From RGIG8124 sp045130665 (GTDB lineage: Bacteria; Bacillota; Clostridia; Christensenellales; CAG-917): a stretch of 64,000 nucleotides of DNA. A program made the translations under genes and the position numbers. Below, piece after piece: positions 36,642-44,354 of this stretch (its first letter is position 1; each line of letters starts with the position of its first letter). The notes under the pieces are model-generated. The model had not been told where the DNA came from. It did no database searches and worked only from the letters and a program-made list of their open reading frames with translations. The stretch spans positions 310,001 through 374,000 of the forward strand of contig JBGUQC010000004.1 of the NCBI GenBank assembly GCA_045130665.1. Reading direction: 5' to 3'.

Positions 36642-37391
36642 ATGAAGAATCTTATTAAAGCGATAGTATCAATAGTGCTTATAGGCGTTATTGTTGCACT
36701 TTGTATGGTTATTTCATTCTGCGTGTTTAAATATTCACCACATGATACTAACCCAAATATGACAATTACTGCTCATACAGGCTGTGAAGGAACGGATATG
36801 AATACCATTGAAGCCATGGAAGCAGGATATAAAGCAGGCGCAGATATAATTGAGTTTGACCTAACGTTTAAATCTGATGGTACACCAGTACTATCTCACG
36901 GCAACCCAAATAAAGCAAAAGCAACATTCGAAGATGCCTGCATGTTCTTAGTGGAACACCCTACTCTAAGAGCCAATATAGATGTTAAGAGCACTGAAAA
37001 TATGCCTGCAGTATTAACATTAATTACTAGCTATGGATTAAATCTTAGAGTATTCTTCACTGGCGTTAAAGAAGAATTTGTAGATGCTGTAAGAACAGGA
37101 TGTCCTGGTATTGCATACTACTATAACTGTTATCCAAATCCATTCAAGACTAACAGTCAGGATTATTTAGAAGACTTAGTTGCTACAGTAAAAGAAAAAG
37201 GCGCAATTGGAATCAATATGCACCATATGTTTGTAACTAAGAAACTTGTAAAAGTTTTCCATGACAACGGATTGAAAGTTTCTATTTGGACAGTAAATGA
37301 TCCATATTCAATGACTAGAGCACTCTACTATGCTCCAGATAACATAACGACCAAACATCCACTTACTATGGTAAATAAAGCAAAAAATTAA
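36642..37391 (+). CDS. Glycerophosphodiester phosphodiesterase-like protein, membrane-anchored
   Basis: 249 residues. An N-terminal membrane helix (about 7-30) precedes a GDPD barrel: ITAHTGCEGTDMNTIEAMEAG (HRG...ENT in most members, here HTG...MNT), IEFDLTFKSDGTPVLSHG, and a late VSIWTVNDPYSMTRAL. The first-motif arginine is replaced, so activity is uncertain. It probably faces the outside and hydrolyses deacylated phospholipid or teichoic-acid-type diesters. It converges on the next gene with a 4-nt overlap. Confidence 0.82.
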   Translation: MKNLIKAIVSIVLIGVIVALCMVISFCVFKYSPHDTNPNMTITAHTGCEGTDMNTIEAMEAGYKAGADIIEFDLTFKSDGTPVLSHGNPNKAKATFEDACMFLVEHPTLRANIDVKSTENMPAVLTLITSYGLNLRVFFTGVKEEFVDAVRTGCPGIAYYYNCYPNPFKTNSQDYLEDLVATVKEKGAIGINMHHMFVTKKLVKVFHDNGLKVSIWTVNDPYSMTRALYYAPDNITTKHPLTMVNKAKN

Positions 37392-38083
37392 TGACCGAGT
37401 ATTTCGGTTAATACAGGAGTTACCTGAGAAACAACTACCTTGTAACCTAAATCAGTCCAGTGACCGCCATCTATGGTATATTCATCATAAATTTGGCCGG
37501 TTGCTGGATTTTTTAATGGCTCGTAAATATCTACAAAGTAACATCCCTGTCTTGAAGCAATAGATTTAATCTTTGTATTGTTTTCAACGGCTTTACTATT
37601 ATTTCTTCCCCATTCTTTTCCCATACAGGAAAGAGATAATAAAATTATCTTTGTATCTGGCAAATTGCTTTTTAATTCCTTTACAATTCTCTCGTAGTTA
37701 TTCATCATTGTGCCGAAATTATTAGCACCTATAAGCATAACTATAACTTTTGGATTAACATCATATGCAGATACTTTTAATCTTTTTTCAAGACCAAATG
37801 TAGTATCTCCACCAATACCTCTATTAACTGCAACATACTGTGGATAATATAAACTAATATCACAGCCATCTGTTAAGCTATCTCCTAGAAAAGCAACTTC
37901 AACGGAATCTATGGTTTTGTTCTCTTCTTCAAATTGTGCAACTTTCATGTCATAATACTCTTTAAATACGGTATATTGCTCTATTTTTTGAACAATACCA
38001 TAATAATAGCCAATACCTATAACGGCTCCTAAAACACCTAAGGCAATAATTATTGACGCTACTATTGTAAGTTTCTTTTCCAT
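37388..38083 (-). CDS. SGNH/GDSL-family hydrolase, membrane-anchored
   Basis: 231 residues. One N-terminal membrane helix (about 6-30), then the four SGNH blocks: FLGDSLTDG (nucleophile Ser), NRGIGGDTTFG, LIGANNFG and DGGHWTDLGYK (catalytic Asp and His). Likely a secreted-face esterase or lipase on cell-wall or lipid esters. It ends 4 nt inside the convergent GDPD gene. It is the last ordinary chromosomal gene before the integration site. Confidence 0.88.
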   Translation of the reverse strand: MEKKLTIVASIIIALGVLGAVIGIGYYYGIVQKIEQYTVFKEYYDMKVAQFEEENKTIDSVEVAFLGDSLTDGCDISLYYPQYVAVNRGIGGDTTFGLEKRLKVSAYDVNPKVIVMLIGANNFGTMMNNYERIVKELKSNLPDTKIILLSLSCMGKEWGRNNSKAVENNTKIKSIASRQGCYFVDIYEPLKNPATGQIYDEYTIDGGHWTDLGYKVVVSQVTPVLTEILGH

Positions 38084-38177
38084 ATTTCACCTTGAAAATA
38101 TTTTACCCCCAAACATCAATTATTACAAACCAAAATAACTTGAATAAAAAATACAACTATAATAAAATGTGTGTAAT

Positions 38178-38218
38178 GTTCGTGTACCTCAGTAGGATAG
38201 AGGACCCGCCTCCTAAGC
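38178..38218 (+). pseudogene. 5' half of a tRNA-Arg(CCT), broken at the anticodon loop
   Basis: GTTCGTG acceptor strand, CCTC/GAGG D-stem with AGTAGGATA loop, then CCCGC and the anticodon loop CTCCTAA (anticodon CCT). Only GC of the expected GCGGG 3' stem follows and the sequence then changes completely. No matching T-arm or CACGAAC acceptor strand is nearby. The break at the anticodon loop is where many tRNA-targeting integrases recombine. Confidence 0.75.
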
Positions 38219-38375
38219 TATTGTTGTAGCCACGCTAAAACTCAATATATAGTATAGAGAGCAACATAATATACAATATATTGTGGTTATAAATATACAA
38301 AATCAAAATTGGCATACTTTCTGGCATACTTTTCAGTAATTTTTCTAACTTTGGTTTTGTGTAAATAGAACAAAT
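38219..38375 (+). other. Spacer with an 11-bp direct repeat, probable att arm DNA
   Basis: AT-rich, no gene. TGGCATACTTT occurs at 38310-38320 and 38322-38332 in direct repeat with a 12-bp period, the form of integrase arm-binding sites. It separates the broken tRNA half from the intact tRNA-Arg. Confidence 0.4.
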
Positions 38376-38450
38376 GTTCCTGTAGTTAAATGGATATAAC
38401 CTATCTCTCCTAAAGATAAATTTCGGGTTCGACTCCCGGCAGGAACGCCA
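38376..38450 (+). tRNA. tRNA-Arg (anticodon CCT), with encoded CCA
   Basis: Complete cloverleaf: acceptor GTTCCTG / CAGGAAC, D-stem GTTA / TAAC, anticodon stem TATCT / AGATA around CTCCTAA, T-arm CGGG-TTCGACT-CCCG, then G and CCA. It differs strongly from the broken tRNA-Arg half at 38178 outside the anticodon loop, so the two are not recent copies. Its 3' half is the left copy of the att repeat. Confidence 0.95.
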
Positions 38451-38458
38451 AAAAAAAT

Positions 38459-38488
38459 CCGTTTTGATTTTCATCAGAACGGGTTTTT
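38459..38488. terminator. Terminator after tRNA-Arg
   Basis: 10-bp stem CCGTTTTGAT / ATCAGAACGG with one G-T pair and 4-nt loop, flanked by A-run and T5; works in both directions. Confidence 0.85.
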
Positions 38489-38491
38489 AAT

Positions 38492-38518
38492 TTATTTTTT
38501 GTTGGAAATATTATCAAG
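38492..38518 (-). pseudogene. Remnant of an integrase C-terminus
   Basis: On the minus strand the frame reads LDNISNKK-stop. The intact integrase at 42722 ends ALDNISKNK-stop in the same position of the att repeat. Upstream of the L codon the similarity ends, so an integrase gene was here and has been deleted down to its last codons. Confidence 0.6.
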
Positions 38519-38524
38519 TTTCCT

Positions 38525-39451
38525 TTATTTTTTATAATATTCTTTTATAATGTTGTCTGGGTCTTCTTGTTTGAATATATCTTCCCCATTCTTTGCGAGT
38601 TTTTTATCTAGTTCTTTGAGGAAAGATATTCCTTTGTTTATGTTTTGTTTTGTTCCTATTCCTTTGATATATGTATATGCCATGTTATATAAAACATAAG
38701 GCATTATTTCTTTATCTTCCCAATGATTATTTTTACATATTAAATATGCCTTTTCAAAACATAAAAACATTTTTTGATCTGCAAATAATAAAGCTGCTTT
38801 TTGATTGTTTTCTTGTTCATAGAACTGCCCCAATTCCAAGAAAATAGAGGCATCTTCTTTGCTTAATGTAAAATAATTATTATTATATCTTATATCTCCA
38901 TATGCATTTATTAAATAATCAAAAGCTCTATAGTAATTTTTATTAAGGTAATAATGTATTCCCAAATCATATGCAGTATTGCCATCATTTGGCTTTAATA
39001 AATATGCTCTCTCCCAATATTTGACTGCCAGTTCAGTATCTTTTTCAAAACCAAATTGTTCTGCTTTTAAATAAAAAGGTATTACTTTGAATTCTTTACT
39101 GTCGTAAAGCATTTCAGCTAAAATACAGTATGAATTAGCGAGTCCTTCTTCAATTTCGTAGTCAACAATAGTTTTTATTTCATTTTCTGCATTATCAATT
39201 AACCAATAAATTAGATGTAATGCTTTTTTGAATGCTTCTTTATCTTTTGAATTTCTTAGTACTCTATATGCAACAAACTGTAATTTTAAGAATGTTAATT
39301 TGTCGAACTTATCTATAACTAAATTGTCAAACAAAGAATATACTTCGTTCCCAATTACAGTATTTATTTCACCCATTTCAGCAGTTGCTTTTTTTAGATA
39401 ATTTAAATCTTCTTTTTTTATTATGTAACCCTTAAATTCTTCAATTTTCAT
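38525..39451 (-). CDS. TPR/Sel1-like repeat protein
   Basis: 308 residues, almost all helical. Repeats of TPR/Sel1 type are visible: AVKYWERAYLLKPNDGNTAYDLGIHY, then NYYRAFDYLINAYG, then a repeat with ALLFADQKMFLCFEKAY, then VLYNMAYTYIKGIGTKQN. Such proteins are usually scaffolds for protein contacts. Last gene of the AAA/M41-WYL-TPR run, with ribosome binding site TAGGAGG. No signal peptide. Confidence 0.7.
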   Translation of the reverse strand: MKIEEFKGYIIKKEDLNYLKKATAEMGEINTVIGNEVYSLFDNLVIDKFDKLTFLKLQFVAYRVLRNSKDKEAFKKALHLIYWLIDNAENEIKTIVDYEIEEGLANSYCILAEMLYDSKEFKVIPFYLKAEQFGFEKDTELAVKYWERAYLLKPNDGNTAYDLGIHYYLNKNYYRAFDYLINAYGDIRYNNNYFTLSKEDASIFLELGQFYEQENNQKAALLFADQKMFLCFEKAYLICKNNHWEDKEIMPYVLYNMAYTYIKGIGTKQNINKGISFLKELDKKLAKNGEDIFKQEDPDNIIKEYYKK

Positions 39452-39483
39452 AATTTAATCCTCCTATTTGTAACATTTTAATT

Positions 39484-40467
39484 TTACCTACTATATTTTT
39501 TTTCTGCTTCTTTTAATTTATTTGCTATTCTTTCTCTTAAATCTAGAGGAGATAAAACTTCGACATGTGCTGAATATTGAAGTGCCCAAAGTTCCATCGC
39601 ATTAGGACTAGATATTACCTTTACTAAACATTTCCCATCTTCTTTTTTTTGAATTAAAATATCTTTGCCAAACCAATCTATAATTTGATCTACTATTTTA
39701 TTATCTGCAAGTAATTGTATACTTTGTGGTTCATCCATATACATATAAGGCATAGCTGTTGAAAATCTTTTATAATCAATTCCATTTTTATAACCTGGAA
39801 GTGTATGGATATCCGTTGCTTTTTTATCCACTATCTTTACATTAGTTATTCTGTCTACCCTACAACAAAAAACTCGTTTGTGTATTTCGTTACAAGAAAA
39901 TAAATAGTATTTTTGATTATGCAAAATGAATTGATATGGGGAAACTATTTGATGGCTTTCTCTATGAAGTTTTAGATTGGTTCCATATCTATTAAAATCA
40001 AATTCAACTTGCTTTCCATTATCAATAGCTTCATCTATTATTTCTATATTCAAGAATAATTCTTGATTTTCAGTTTTATCCCAATCATCCATAGAATAAA
40101 TATTCTTAACATGACGTTTGAAATATTTATTAGACATTGAACATAATTTTTCGATTAGTTCTTTAGAGTGTGTTGGTGCTATATGCTTACTGGCAAGAAC
40201 ACTATCGATAAGCAATTTAAGTTCTGAATCTTCAAAAGTTCTAGATGCCAAATAACTTCCATTTGGCGTCTGTTCGATATCTACACCAGATTCTTTCAAA
40301 AGAGAAAGGTTGCGTGAAATAGCTTTTCTTTCTAGCGATACTCCATATACTTTATCCAAATAGTTTGCAATTTCTTCTTGTTTTAAAGGATGTTGTATAT
40401 CACTATAATCTGACATTATTTGCATAATTCGTAATAACGCAAGTTTTTTTGGTTCAAAATCAGACAT
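39484..40467 (-). CDS. WYL-domain transcriptional regulator
   Basis: 327 residues from the ATG at 40467, preceded by AAGGTGGG. An N-terminal helix-turn-helix (EEIANYLDKVYGVSLERKAISRNL is cut here: the recognition part is RKAISRNL) is followed by a WYL domain (SPYQFILHNQKYYLFSCNE, then CCRVDRITNV) and a C-terminal WCX-like part. WYL regulators bind small ligands or nucleic acids and often control defence and mobile-element genes. A perfect palindrome lies between its -35 and -10, so autoregulation is likely. Confidence 0.85.
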   Translation of the reverse strand: MSDFEPKKLALLRIMQIMSDYSDIQHPLKQEEIANYLDKVYGVSLERKAISRNLSLLKESGVDIEQTPNGSYLASRTFEDSELKLLIDSVLASKHIAPTHSKELIEKLCSMSNKYFKRHVKNIYSMDDWDKTENQELFLNIEIIDEAIDNGKQVEFDFNRYGTNLKLHRESHQIVSPYQFILHNQKYYLFSCNEIHKRVFCCRVDRITNVKIVDKKATDIHTLPGYKNGIDYKRFSTAMPYMYMDEPQSIQLLADNKIVDQIIDWFGKDILIQKKEDGKCLVKVISSPNAMELWALQYSAHVEVLSPLDLRERIANKLKEAEKKYSR

Positions 40468-40503
40468 AAATTTCCCACCTTGATTTCTATTATTCACAAT
40501 CAT

Positions 40504-40532
40504 ATTGTACCAAACGTGGTACATACTAACAA
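40504..40532 (-). promoter_or_regulatory. WYL-gene promoter with an 18-bp palindromic operator in the spacer
   Basis: Minus strand TTGTTA (40527-40532), 17-nt spacer, TACAAT (40504-40509). TGTACCA-AACG-TGGTACA (40506-40523) fills the spacer and enters the -10. A repressor bound here would block polymerase. The same palindrome occurs at 41864. Confidence 0.75.
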
Positions 40533-40540
40533 TAGCCATT

Positions 40541-41818
40541 TTACAACCCTAATTTTTGTTTTATATTTTTGATATCACTTGCAAATATTGTTTTCTTTTC
40601 TAATAATTCTTTCGCAACGACATCCAAAAATTCTCTATTGTTTATAATGATTTCCTTAGCTTTTTCATAGAGTCGCTTCAATTCCGAATCCATAACTCTA
40701 CATGATCTTGCACGTTTTTCTTCTGAAACTGCCGGAGATAAATTACAATCTAAACCATATACATATGCATCATTTCTTAATCTATATATAATTTCTTTTG
40801 CTCTAAATATATCCTCTTCAACTCCTAAATCTTTTTCATTTAAAACTATTTCCGTAGCGGCTCTACCTGCCAAACAAGCTACAATTCTATTTTCTGCTTC
40901 CATATATGTTTGTCTGCGTTCATAATCATCTAAAGTATATTTTGTAATTCCGCATGTACATGATCTTCCACGAATTGAAACCAAACCTACACTATTCGGT
41001 TCTAATATTTCAGATACAATGGTATGCCCTGCCTCATGATATGCCACAGAATAATCCTTTTTTGTTAATTCTTTATCAATTTTATTAAGAATTCCAAAAT
41101 GATATTTAAGACATGCATCAACAAAATCATTAAAGGTAATAATATCCAAATTTTTAAATGCCGCTGTAATTGCTGCATCATTTATTATTTTTTCTAGTTC
41201 TGCACACGAAGCATGACCTCCTAAGATATGCCAAAGGCTATCATATGAAATATCTTTTTCAACAGGTTTATCCTTTAGATAATATTTAATTAATTTTATT
41301 TGGTCATCTTTCTCAAGACCATTCATTATAAGTTTTATGTCAAACCTCCCAGCACGAAGAAGTGAATCTGGTAAATTTTCCAAATTATTTGTTGTTGCTA
41401 TTACAAATATATTCTTCCCTTTAACATTATCAATACATGCTTGAACTGCTACATATTCCTCTGCATTTTTATGATCTTCATCTTCATTGGCAAATTTATC
41501 CATATCGTCTAGAAATACTATTGCTGGTGCACTATTTACTGCATCATCAAAACATTTTGTCATATAGTTAATAAATTCCCCATCTGATTTATCTTTTCTG
41601 CAAGTAAAATAAGGGACGCCACAAGCCTCTATAAAACATTTTGCCATTAAAGTCTTACCGAATCCTGGTTCACCATGTAAGACAGCTCCACTAGGCATTA
41701 TAACGCCTAATTTGTAATATTTTTCTGGATTCCTAAACATATCACAAATTGGTATTAGAGTTTCCTTAATATAATCATAACCGATAACTTTTTCAAAAAA
41801 ATTTAAATACTGTTTCAT
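40541..41818 (-). CDS. Soluble FtsH-like AAA+ ATPase with M41 metallopeptidase domain
   Basis: 425 residues from the ATG at 41818 (GGAGG 8 nt upstream). AAA+ domain: Walker A HGEPGFGKT at 48-56, Walker B IVFLDDMD near 108, sensor ATTNN and the arginine finger region LLRAGRFD. Peptidase: zinc motif HEAGH near residue 270 and a later EEDIFRA segment for the third ligand. FtsH itself has N-terminal membrane helices and about 610-650 residues; this protein lacks the membrane part and should be cytosolic. It is transcribed toward the WYL and TPR genes. Confidence 0.88.
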   Translation of the reverse strand: MKQYLNFFEKVIGYDYIKETLIPICDMFRNPEKYYKLGVIMPSGAVLHGEPGFGKTLMAKCFIEACGVPYFTCRKDKSDGEFINYMTKCFDDAVNSAPAIVFLDDMDKFANEDEDHKNAEEYVAVQACIDNVKGKNIFVIATTNNLENLPDSLLRAGRFDIKLIMNGLEKDDQIKLIKYYLKDKPVEKDISYDSLWHILGGHASCAELEKIINDAAITAAFKNLDIITFNDFVDACLKYHFGILNKIDKELTKKDYSVAYHEAGHTIVSEILEPNSVGLVSIRGRSCTCGITKYTLDDYERRQTYMEAENRIVACLAGRAATEIVLNEKDLGVEEDIFRAKEIIYRLRNDAYVYGLDCNLSPAVSEEKRARSCRVMDSELKRLYEKAKEIIINNREFLDVVAKELLEKKTIFASDIKNIKQKLGL

Positions 41819-41863
41819 TATTTCGTCCTCCAGTCTTTTCTTCTTTAAACATAACATAGTCAA

Positions 41864-41881
41864 TGCACCAACATTGGTACA
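41864..41881. promoter_or_regulatory. Second 18-bp operator, between the AAA/M41 gene and the small repeat proteins
   Basis: TGCACCA-ACAT-TGGTACA, the same 7-4-7 palindrome as at 40506 with one base changed. On the plus strand it ends 3 nt before TAAAAT (41885-41890, with TGA before it), the -10 of the two small-protein genes. It also lies 46 nt upstream of the AAA/M41 start. One regulator, probably the WYL protein, could act at both sites. Confidence 0.7.
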
Positions 41882-41986
41882 TGATAAAATATTATTTAAA
41901 GTTTGTACTAAAAATGGTTCTTGAAGATGTTTTTTAATTTTTTTATAATTTTGTTAGAAACTATTTATGCTAAGGAGGATTATTAT

Positions 41987-42229
41987 ATGCCAAGATATTC
42001 GAAAAGTGATTTTATGGCAATGAGAGGCAAAACTATAAGTGTAAGAGAGGTATCTGCTGGTGAAGACATTAGAATCAAATTAGTTCCTTGCGGAGAAGAT
42101 TTGAGAATGAAAAAGGTCCCATGTGGGGCAAGCGGTTCAGATATTAGAGTAAAATATGTTCCATGTGGAGAGGATATTAGAATTAAAGAGGTCCCATGTG
42201 GAGAAGATATTAGATTTGTAGTTAGATAG
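41987..42229 (+). CDS. Small protein of 11-residue Cys-Gly-Glu-Asp repeats
   Basis: 80 residues from the ATG at 41987 (AAGGAGG 8 nt upstream). After an N-terminal lead (YSKSDFMAMRGKTISVREV) there are five units of form (S/P)-(A/C)-G-E-D-(I/L)-R-x-K-x-V, for example PCGEDIRIKEV. One unit has an SGS insertion. Alternating residues suggest short beta strands stacking into a solenoid, with cysteines in register. No known family recognised. It forms an operon with the next gene. Confidence 0.7.
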   Translation: MPRYSKSDFMAMRGKTISVREVSAGEDIRIKLVPCGEDLRMKKVPCGASGSDIRVKYVPCGEDIRIKEVPCGEDIRFVVR

Positions 42230-42238
42230 GTGAAGTAT

Positions 42239-42481
42239 ATGAGTTACGATAAAAACTATTTTAAGAATCTAAGAGGATGTAAATTTATATTTCAAGTTGT
42301 TTCATCCAATCCAGATTTGAAAGTTCAATTTGTAAATCATTATGCTGATTATTGTGTAAAGATAACAAATGACAAATCTTTCCCTAGAGCAACAATAAGA
42401 ATTCAAATTGTTGATTCAAACCCTGATATTAAATTGGAAAAAGTATCACATTTTGGGGATTTTGAAATATATATGCAATGA
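42239..42481 (+). CDS. Second small beta-repeat protein
   Basis: 80 residues from the ATG at 42239 (AGGTGA 6 nt upstream), 9 nt after the first. Its start (YDKNYFKNLRGCKFIFQVV) resembles that of the previous protein (Y-x-K-x-x-F-x-x-[M/L]-R-G). It then holds two ~33-residue halves with VSSNPDLKVQFVN and VDSNPDIKLEKVS. The pair are probably divergent paralogs that work together. Function unknown. Confidence 0.65.
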   Translation: MSYDKNYFKNLRGCKFIFQVVSSNPDLKVQFVNHYADYCVKITNDKSFPRATIRIQIVDSNPDIKLEKVSHFGDFEIYMQ

Positions 42482-42512
42482 TAAGATTTTCATTAAACAT
42501 ATTTATTAATCA

Positions 42513-42543
42513 TGTCTCACCTTCAATGTGGGACATTTTTTAT
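42513..42543 (+). terminator. Terminator after the small repeat proteins
   Basis: 8-bp stem TGTCTCAC / GTGGGACA with one G-T pair, followed by T7. Confidence 0.85.
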
Positions 42544-42632
42544 GATTATAATGAATCTTTATAAAATAAGGTCTTATTGAAAAAGATAATGGTGCTAGAG
42601 GGTTAGTTACACCTAATATGAAAAAAATACAA

Positions 42633-42748
42633 ATCTCTCCTAAAGATAAATTTCGGATTCGACTCCCCGCAGGAACGCCAAAAAAATCCGTTTTGACTTA
42701 TCATCAGAACGGGTTTTTAATTTATTTATTTTTGGAAATGTTATCAAG
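42633..42748. repeat. Right copy of the att repeat, degenerate tRNA 3' half
   Basis: Same layout as 38403-38518: CTCCTAA core at 42637-42643, T-arm with two changes (CGGATTCGACTCCCCG), CAGGAACGCCA, the terminator stem CCGTTTTGA/TCAGAACGG (42688-42712) and the last codons of the integrase. It marks the junction between the 4.1-kb islet and the integrase-bearing element. Confidence 0.85.
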
Positions 42749-44158
42749 AGCGTTTATAACTTTTTCTTTTGTGTCAGGTATAAAGTGAGCATAAACTTGG
42801 AGAGTTATTGTCGAATCACTATGCCCCATATACTTAGATACAGTTTGTATAGGAACATTTTGAGCTAATAATAATGAACAATATGTATGTCTTAATCCAT
42901 GACAAGTAACATTTTTAAGTCCATTTGCTTGTTCAATATCTCTTAAATAATGTCCTATTGTGTGAGGGAATAAAGGTTTCCTATCTCTATTCACAGCCAC
43001 ATAATATTGATCTTGTTTTATATCAAAATTATAATCTATTTTTCTAAACCAATCTTGAAATTTAATTAAATCATTATATAAATCAGTTGGAATTGGTATT
43101 TCTCTAGTAGAAGTTTTTGTCTTAGGACATTTCTCATAAACTTCTTTTGTGATGTCGCTATATAATCTATTTCTTCTAACGTATATGATTCTATTTGTCA
43201 TATCTATGTCACTCCAACGAAGTCCACACAATTCAGCACTTCTTACTCCTGTAAAAAGCATAATCTTAATACATATTTTTTGGTTAATTTTGTAATCAGG
43301 CAAATTGTCTAAAACATTTAATAAAGTTGATACTTCACTAAATGAAAACACTTCTTTTTCAGGAACTTCTCTAATTGATATGTTCAAATTGCCACTACCT
43401 ATTTTAGTTCTACAAACAGGATTCTTTGAAATCCAGTCATATCTGACAGCTTCATTGAATAATGTTCTAAGCATTCTTCTGTAGCCTTTCAAAGTTTCCT
43501 GAGAATAATACTTTGTATTATCAACTTTTTCAAAGTATTGCTCTAATTTTAGTCCATATTCATTACATATTTTTTGAGCAGCTTCTATTTTTATAACTTT
43601 CCCATGATTATTCATATTATAAGAAGCAGGTCTAGTAATTATTTTTTTTCTTTCTAAATGTCTAAAGTTTACACATTTAGGTAATGGGTTAATAAGTTTA
43701 ACTATCTCAGAACCACATGTTGTATATTTTTTAGTTGCTTCTAGGTCGAAAAAAAGTTGAATATCTCTAACAGTTATCTCTGATATAGGTTTCTCATATA
43801 ATCCTCTTGATTTAAGATATGCATAAAACTTCTCTTCGACTTCGCATACTCGATGATAATATGAAAGAGATAGATTCGTTTTGATATTATCTTTCCATTC
43901 TTTCATAAGCTCAGGAACGGTCAATACTTTACTTGCAATAAGTGGTTCATTATATTCATATGCTTTTTCAACATTATTTTCAAAATCAATAGCTTCTTTT
44001 TCAACATATTTTTTGAATTTCAGTTCCGTTAAATTAAGATTATTATATACTCTCTTTGAATATAACTTCCTTTTCCCAGTGTCGGGATCTTTGCTATAAG
44101 CCTGAATTTTTGCTTTTAAGACACCGTTTCTATCTCTTTCGTATTTAATTGATGCCAT
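42722..44158 (-). CDS. Tyrosine-type site-specific integrase
   Basis: 478 residues. An N-terminal arm-binding region (DRNGVLKAKIQAYSKDPDTG), a core-binding SAM-like domain and the catalytic domain: Arg in TGVRSAELCGLRW, HxxR in CHGLRHTYCS, and the His-Tyr pair in MGHSDSTITLQVYAH. Its stop lies inside the tRNA-derived att repeat, the usual place for an integrase that uses the adjacent tRNA site. It should integrate and, with the excisionase, excise the element to its right. Confidence 0.93.
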   Translation of the reverse strand: MASIKYERDRNGVLKAKIQAYSKDPDTGKRKLYSKRVYNNLNLTELKFKKYVEKEAIDFENNVEKAYEYNEPLIASKVLTVPELMKEWKDNIKTNLSLSYYHRVCEVEEKFYAYLKSRGLYEKPISEITVRDIQLFFDLEATKKYTTCGSEIVKLINPLPKCVNFRHLERKKIITRPASYNMNNHGKVIKIEAAQKICNEYGLKLEQYFEKVDNTKYYSQETLKGYRRMLRTLFNEAVRYDWISKNPVCRTKIGSGNLNISIREVPEKEVFSFSEVSTLLNVLDNLPDYKINQKICIKIMLFTGVRSAELCGLRWSDIDMTNRIIYVRRNRLYSDITKEVYEKCPKTKTSTREIPIPTDLYNDLIKFQDWFRKIDYNFDIKQDQYYVAVNRDRKPLFPHTIGHYLRDIEQANGLKNVTCHGLRHTYCSLLLAQNVPIQTVSKYMGHSDSTITLQVYAHFIPDTKEKVINALDNISKNK

Positions 44159-44168
44159 TGTTTACCTC

Positions 44169-44354
44169 CTAATTTTCATTATTTCCTTCTATAAAATCTG
44201 TAAGACTTTCCATATCGACAAGTATTTTGTTTCCAGTTAATAAATGTCTTATTTTGCCGCTTTGACACCATCTTCTGATTGTATATGGGGTAATTGAGGT
44301 ATTTGGATCATCTTTTTTGATTTCTTCATATGCCTTTTGAATACTTCTAAGCAT
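44169..44354 (-). CDS. Excisionase / helix-turn-helix protein
   Basis: 61 residues from the ATG at 44354 (AGGAGG upstream). The sequence ITPYTIRRWCQSGKIRHLLTGNKILVD is the MerR/Xis-like helix-turn-helix with wing, cut here to the part TIRRWCQSGKI. It directly precedes the integrase gene by 10 nt, so it is probably the recombination directionality factor. A longer frame upstream lacks a ribosome binding site. Confidence 0.75.
   Translation of the reverse strand: MLRSIQKAYEEIKKDDPNTSITPYTIRRWCQSGKIRHLLTGNKILVDMESLTDFIEGNNEN

Larger units (their letters stand above)
38403..38518. repeat. Left copy of the ~116-bp att repeat (tRNA 3' half, terminator, integrase 3' end)
   Basis: Runs from inside the tRNA anticodon arm through the T-arm, the CCA, a terminator and an integrase-like stop region. 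The copy at 42633-42748 matches with scattered changes. The shared anticodon-loop core is CTCCTAA. This is the pattern of attL/attR flanking an element integrated in a tRNA gene. Confidence 0.85.

Noticed and set aside
38310..38332. Direct repeats as a CRISPR fragment
   Set aside because: Only two 11-bp copies one base apart with no spacers; they fit integrase arm sites better. No CRISPR array was seen anywhere.
38235..38474. Open frame on the minus strand across the tRNA-Arg
   Set aside because: It reads the antisense of a complete tRNA and att DNA and has no ribosome binding site; coding is unlikely.
44163..44171. CTCCTAA at 44165-44171 as another att core
   Set aside because: It is the reverse complement of the integrase ribosome binding site and lacks tRNA-like flanks.
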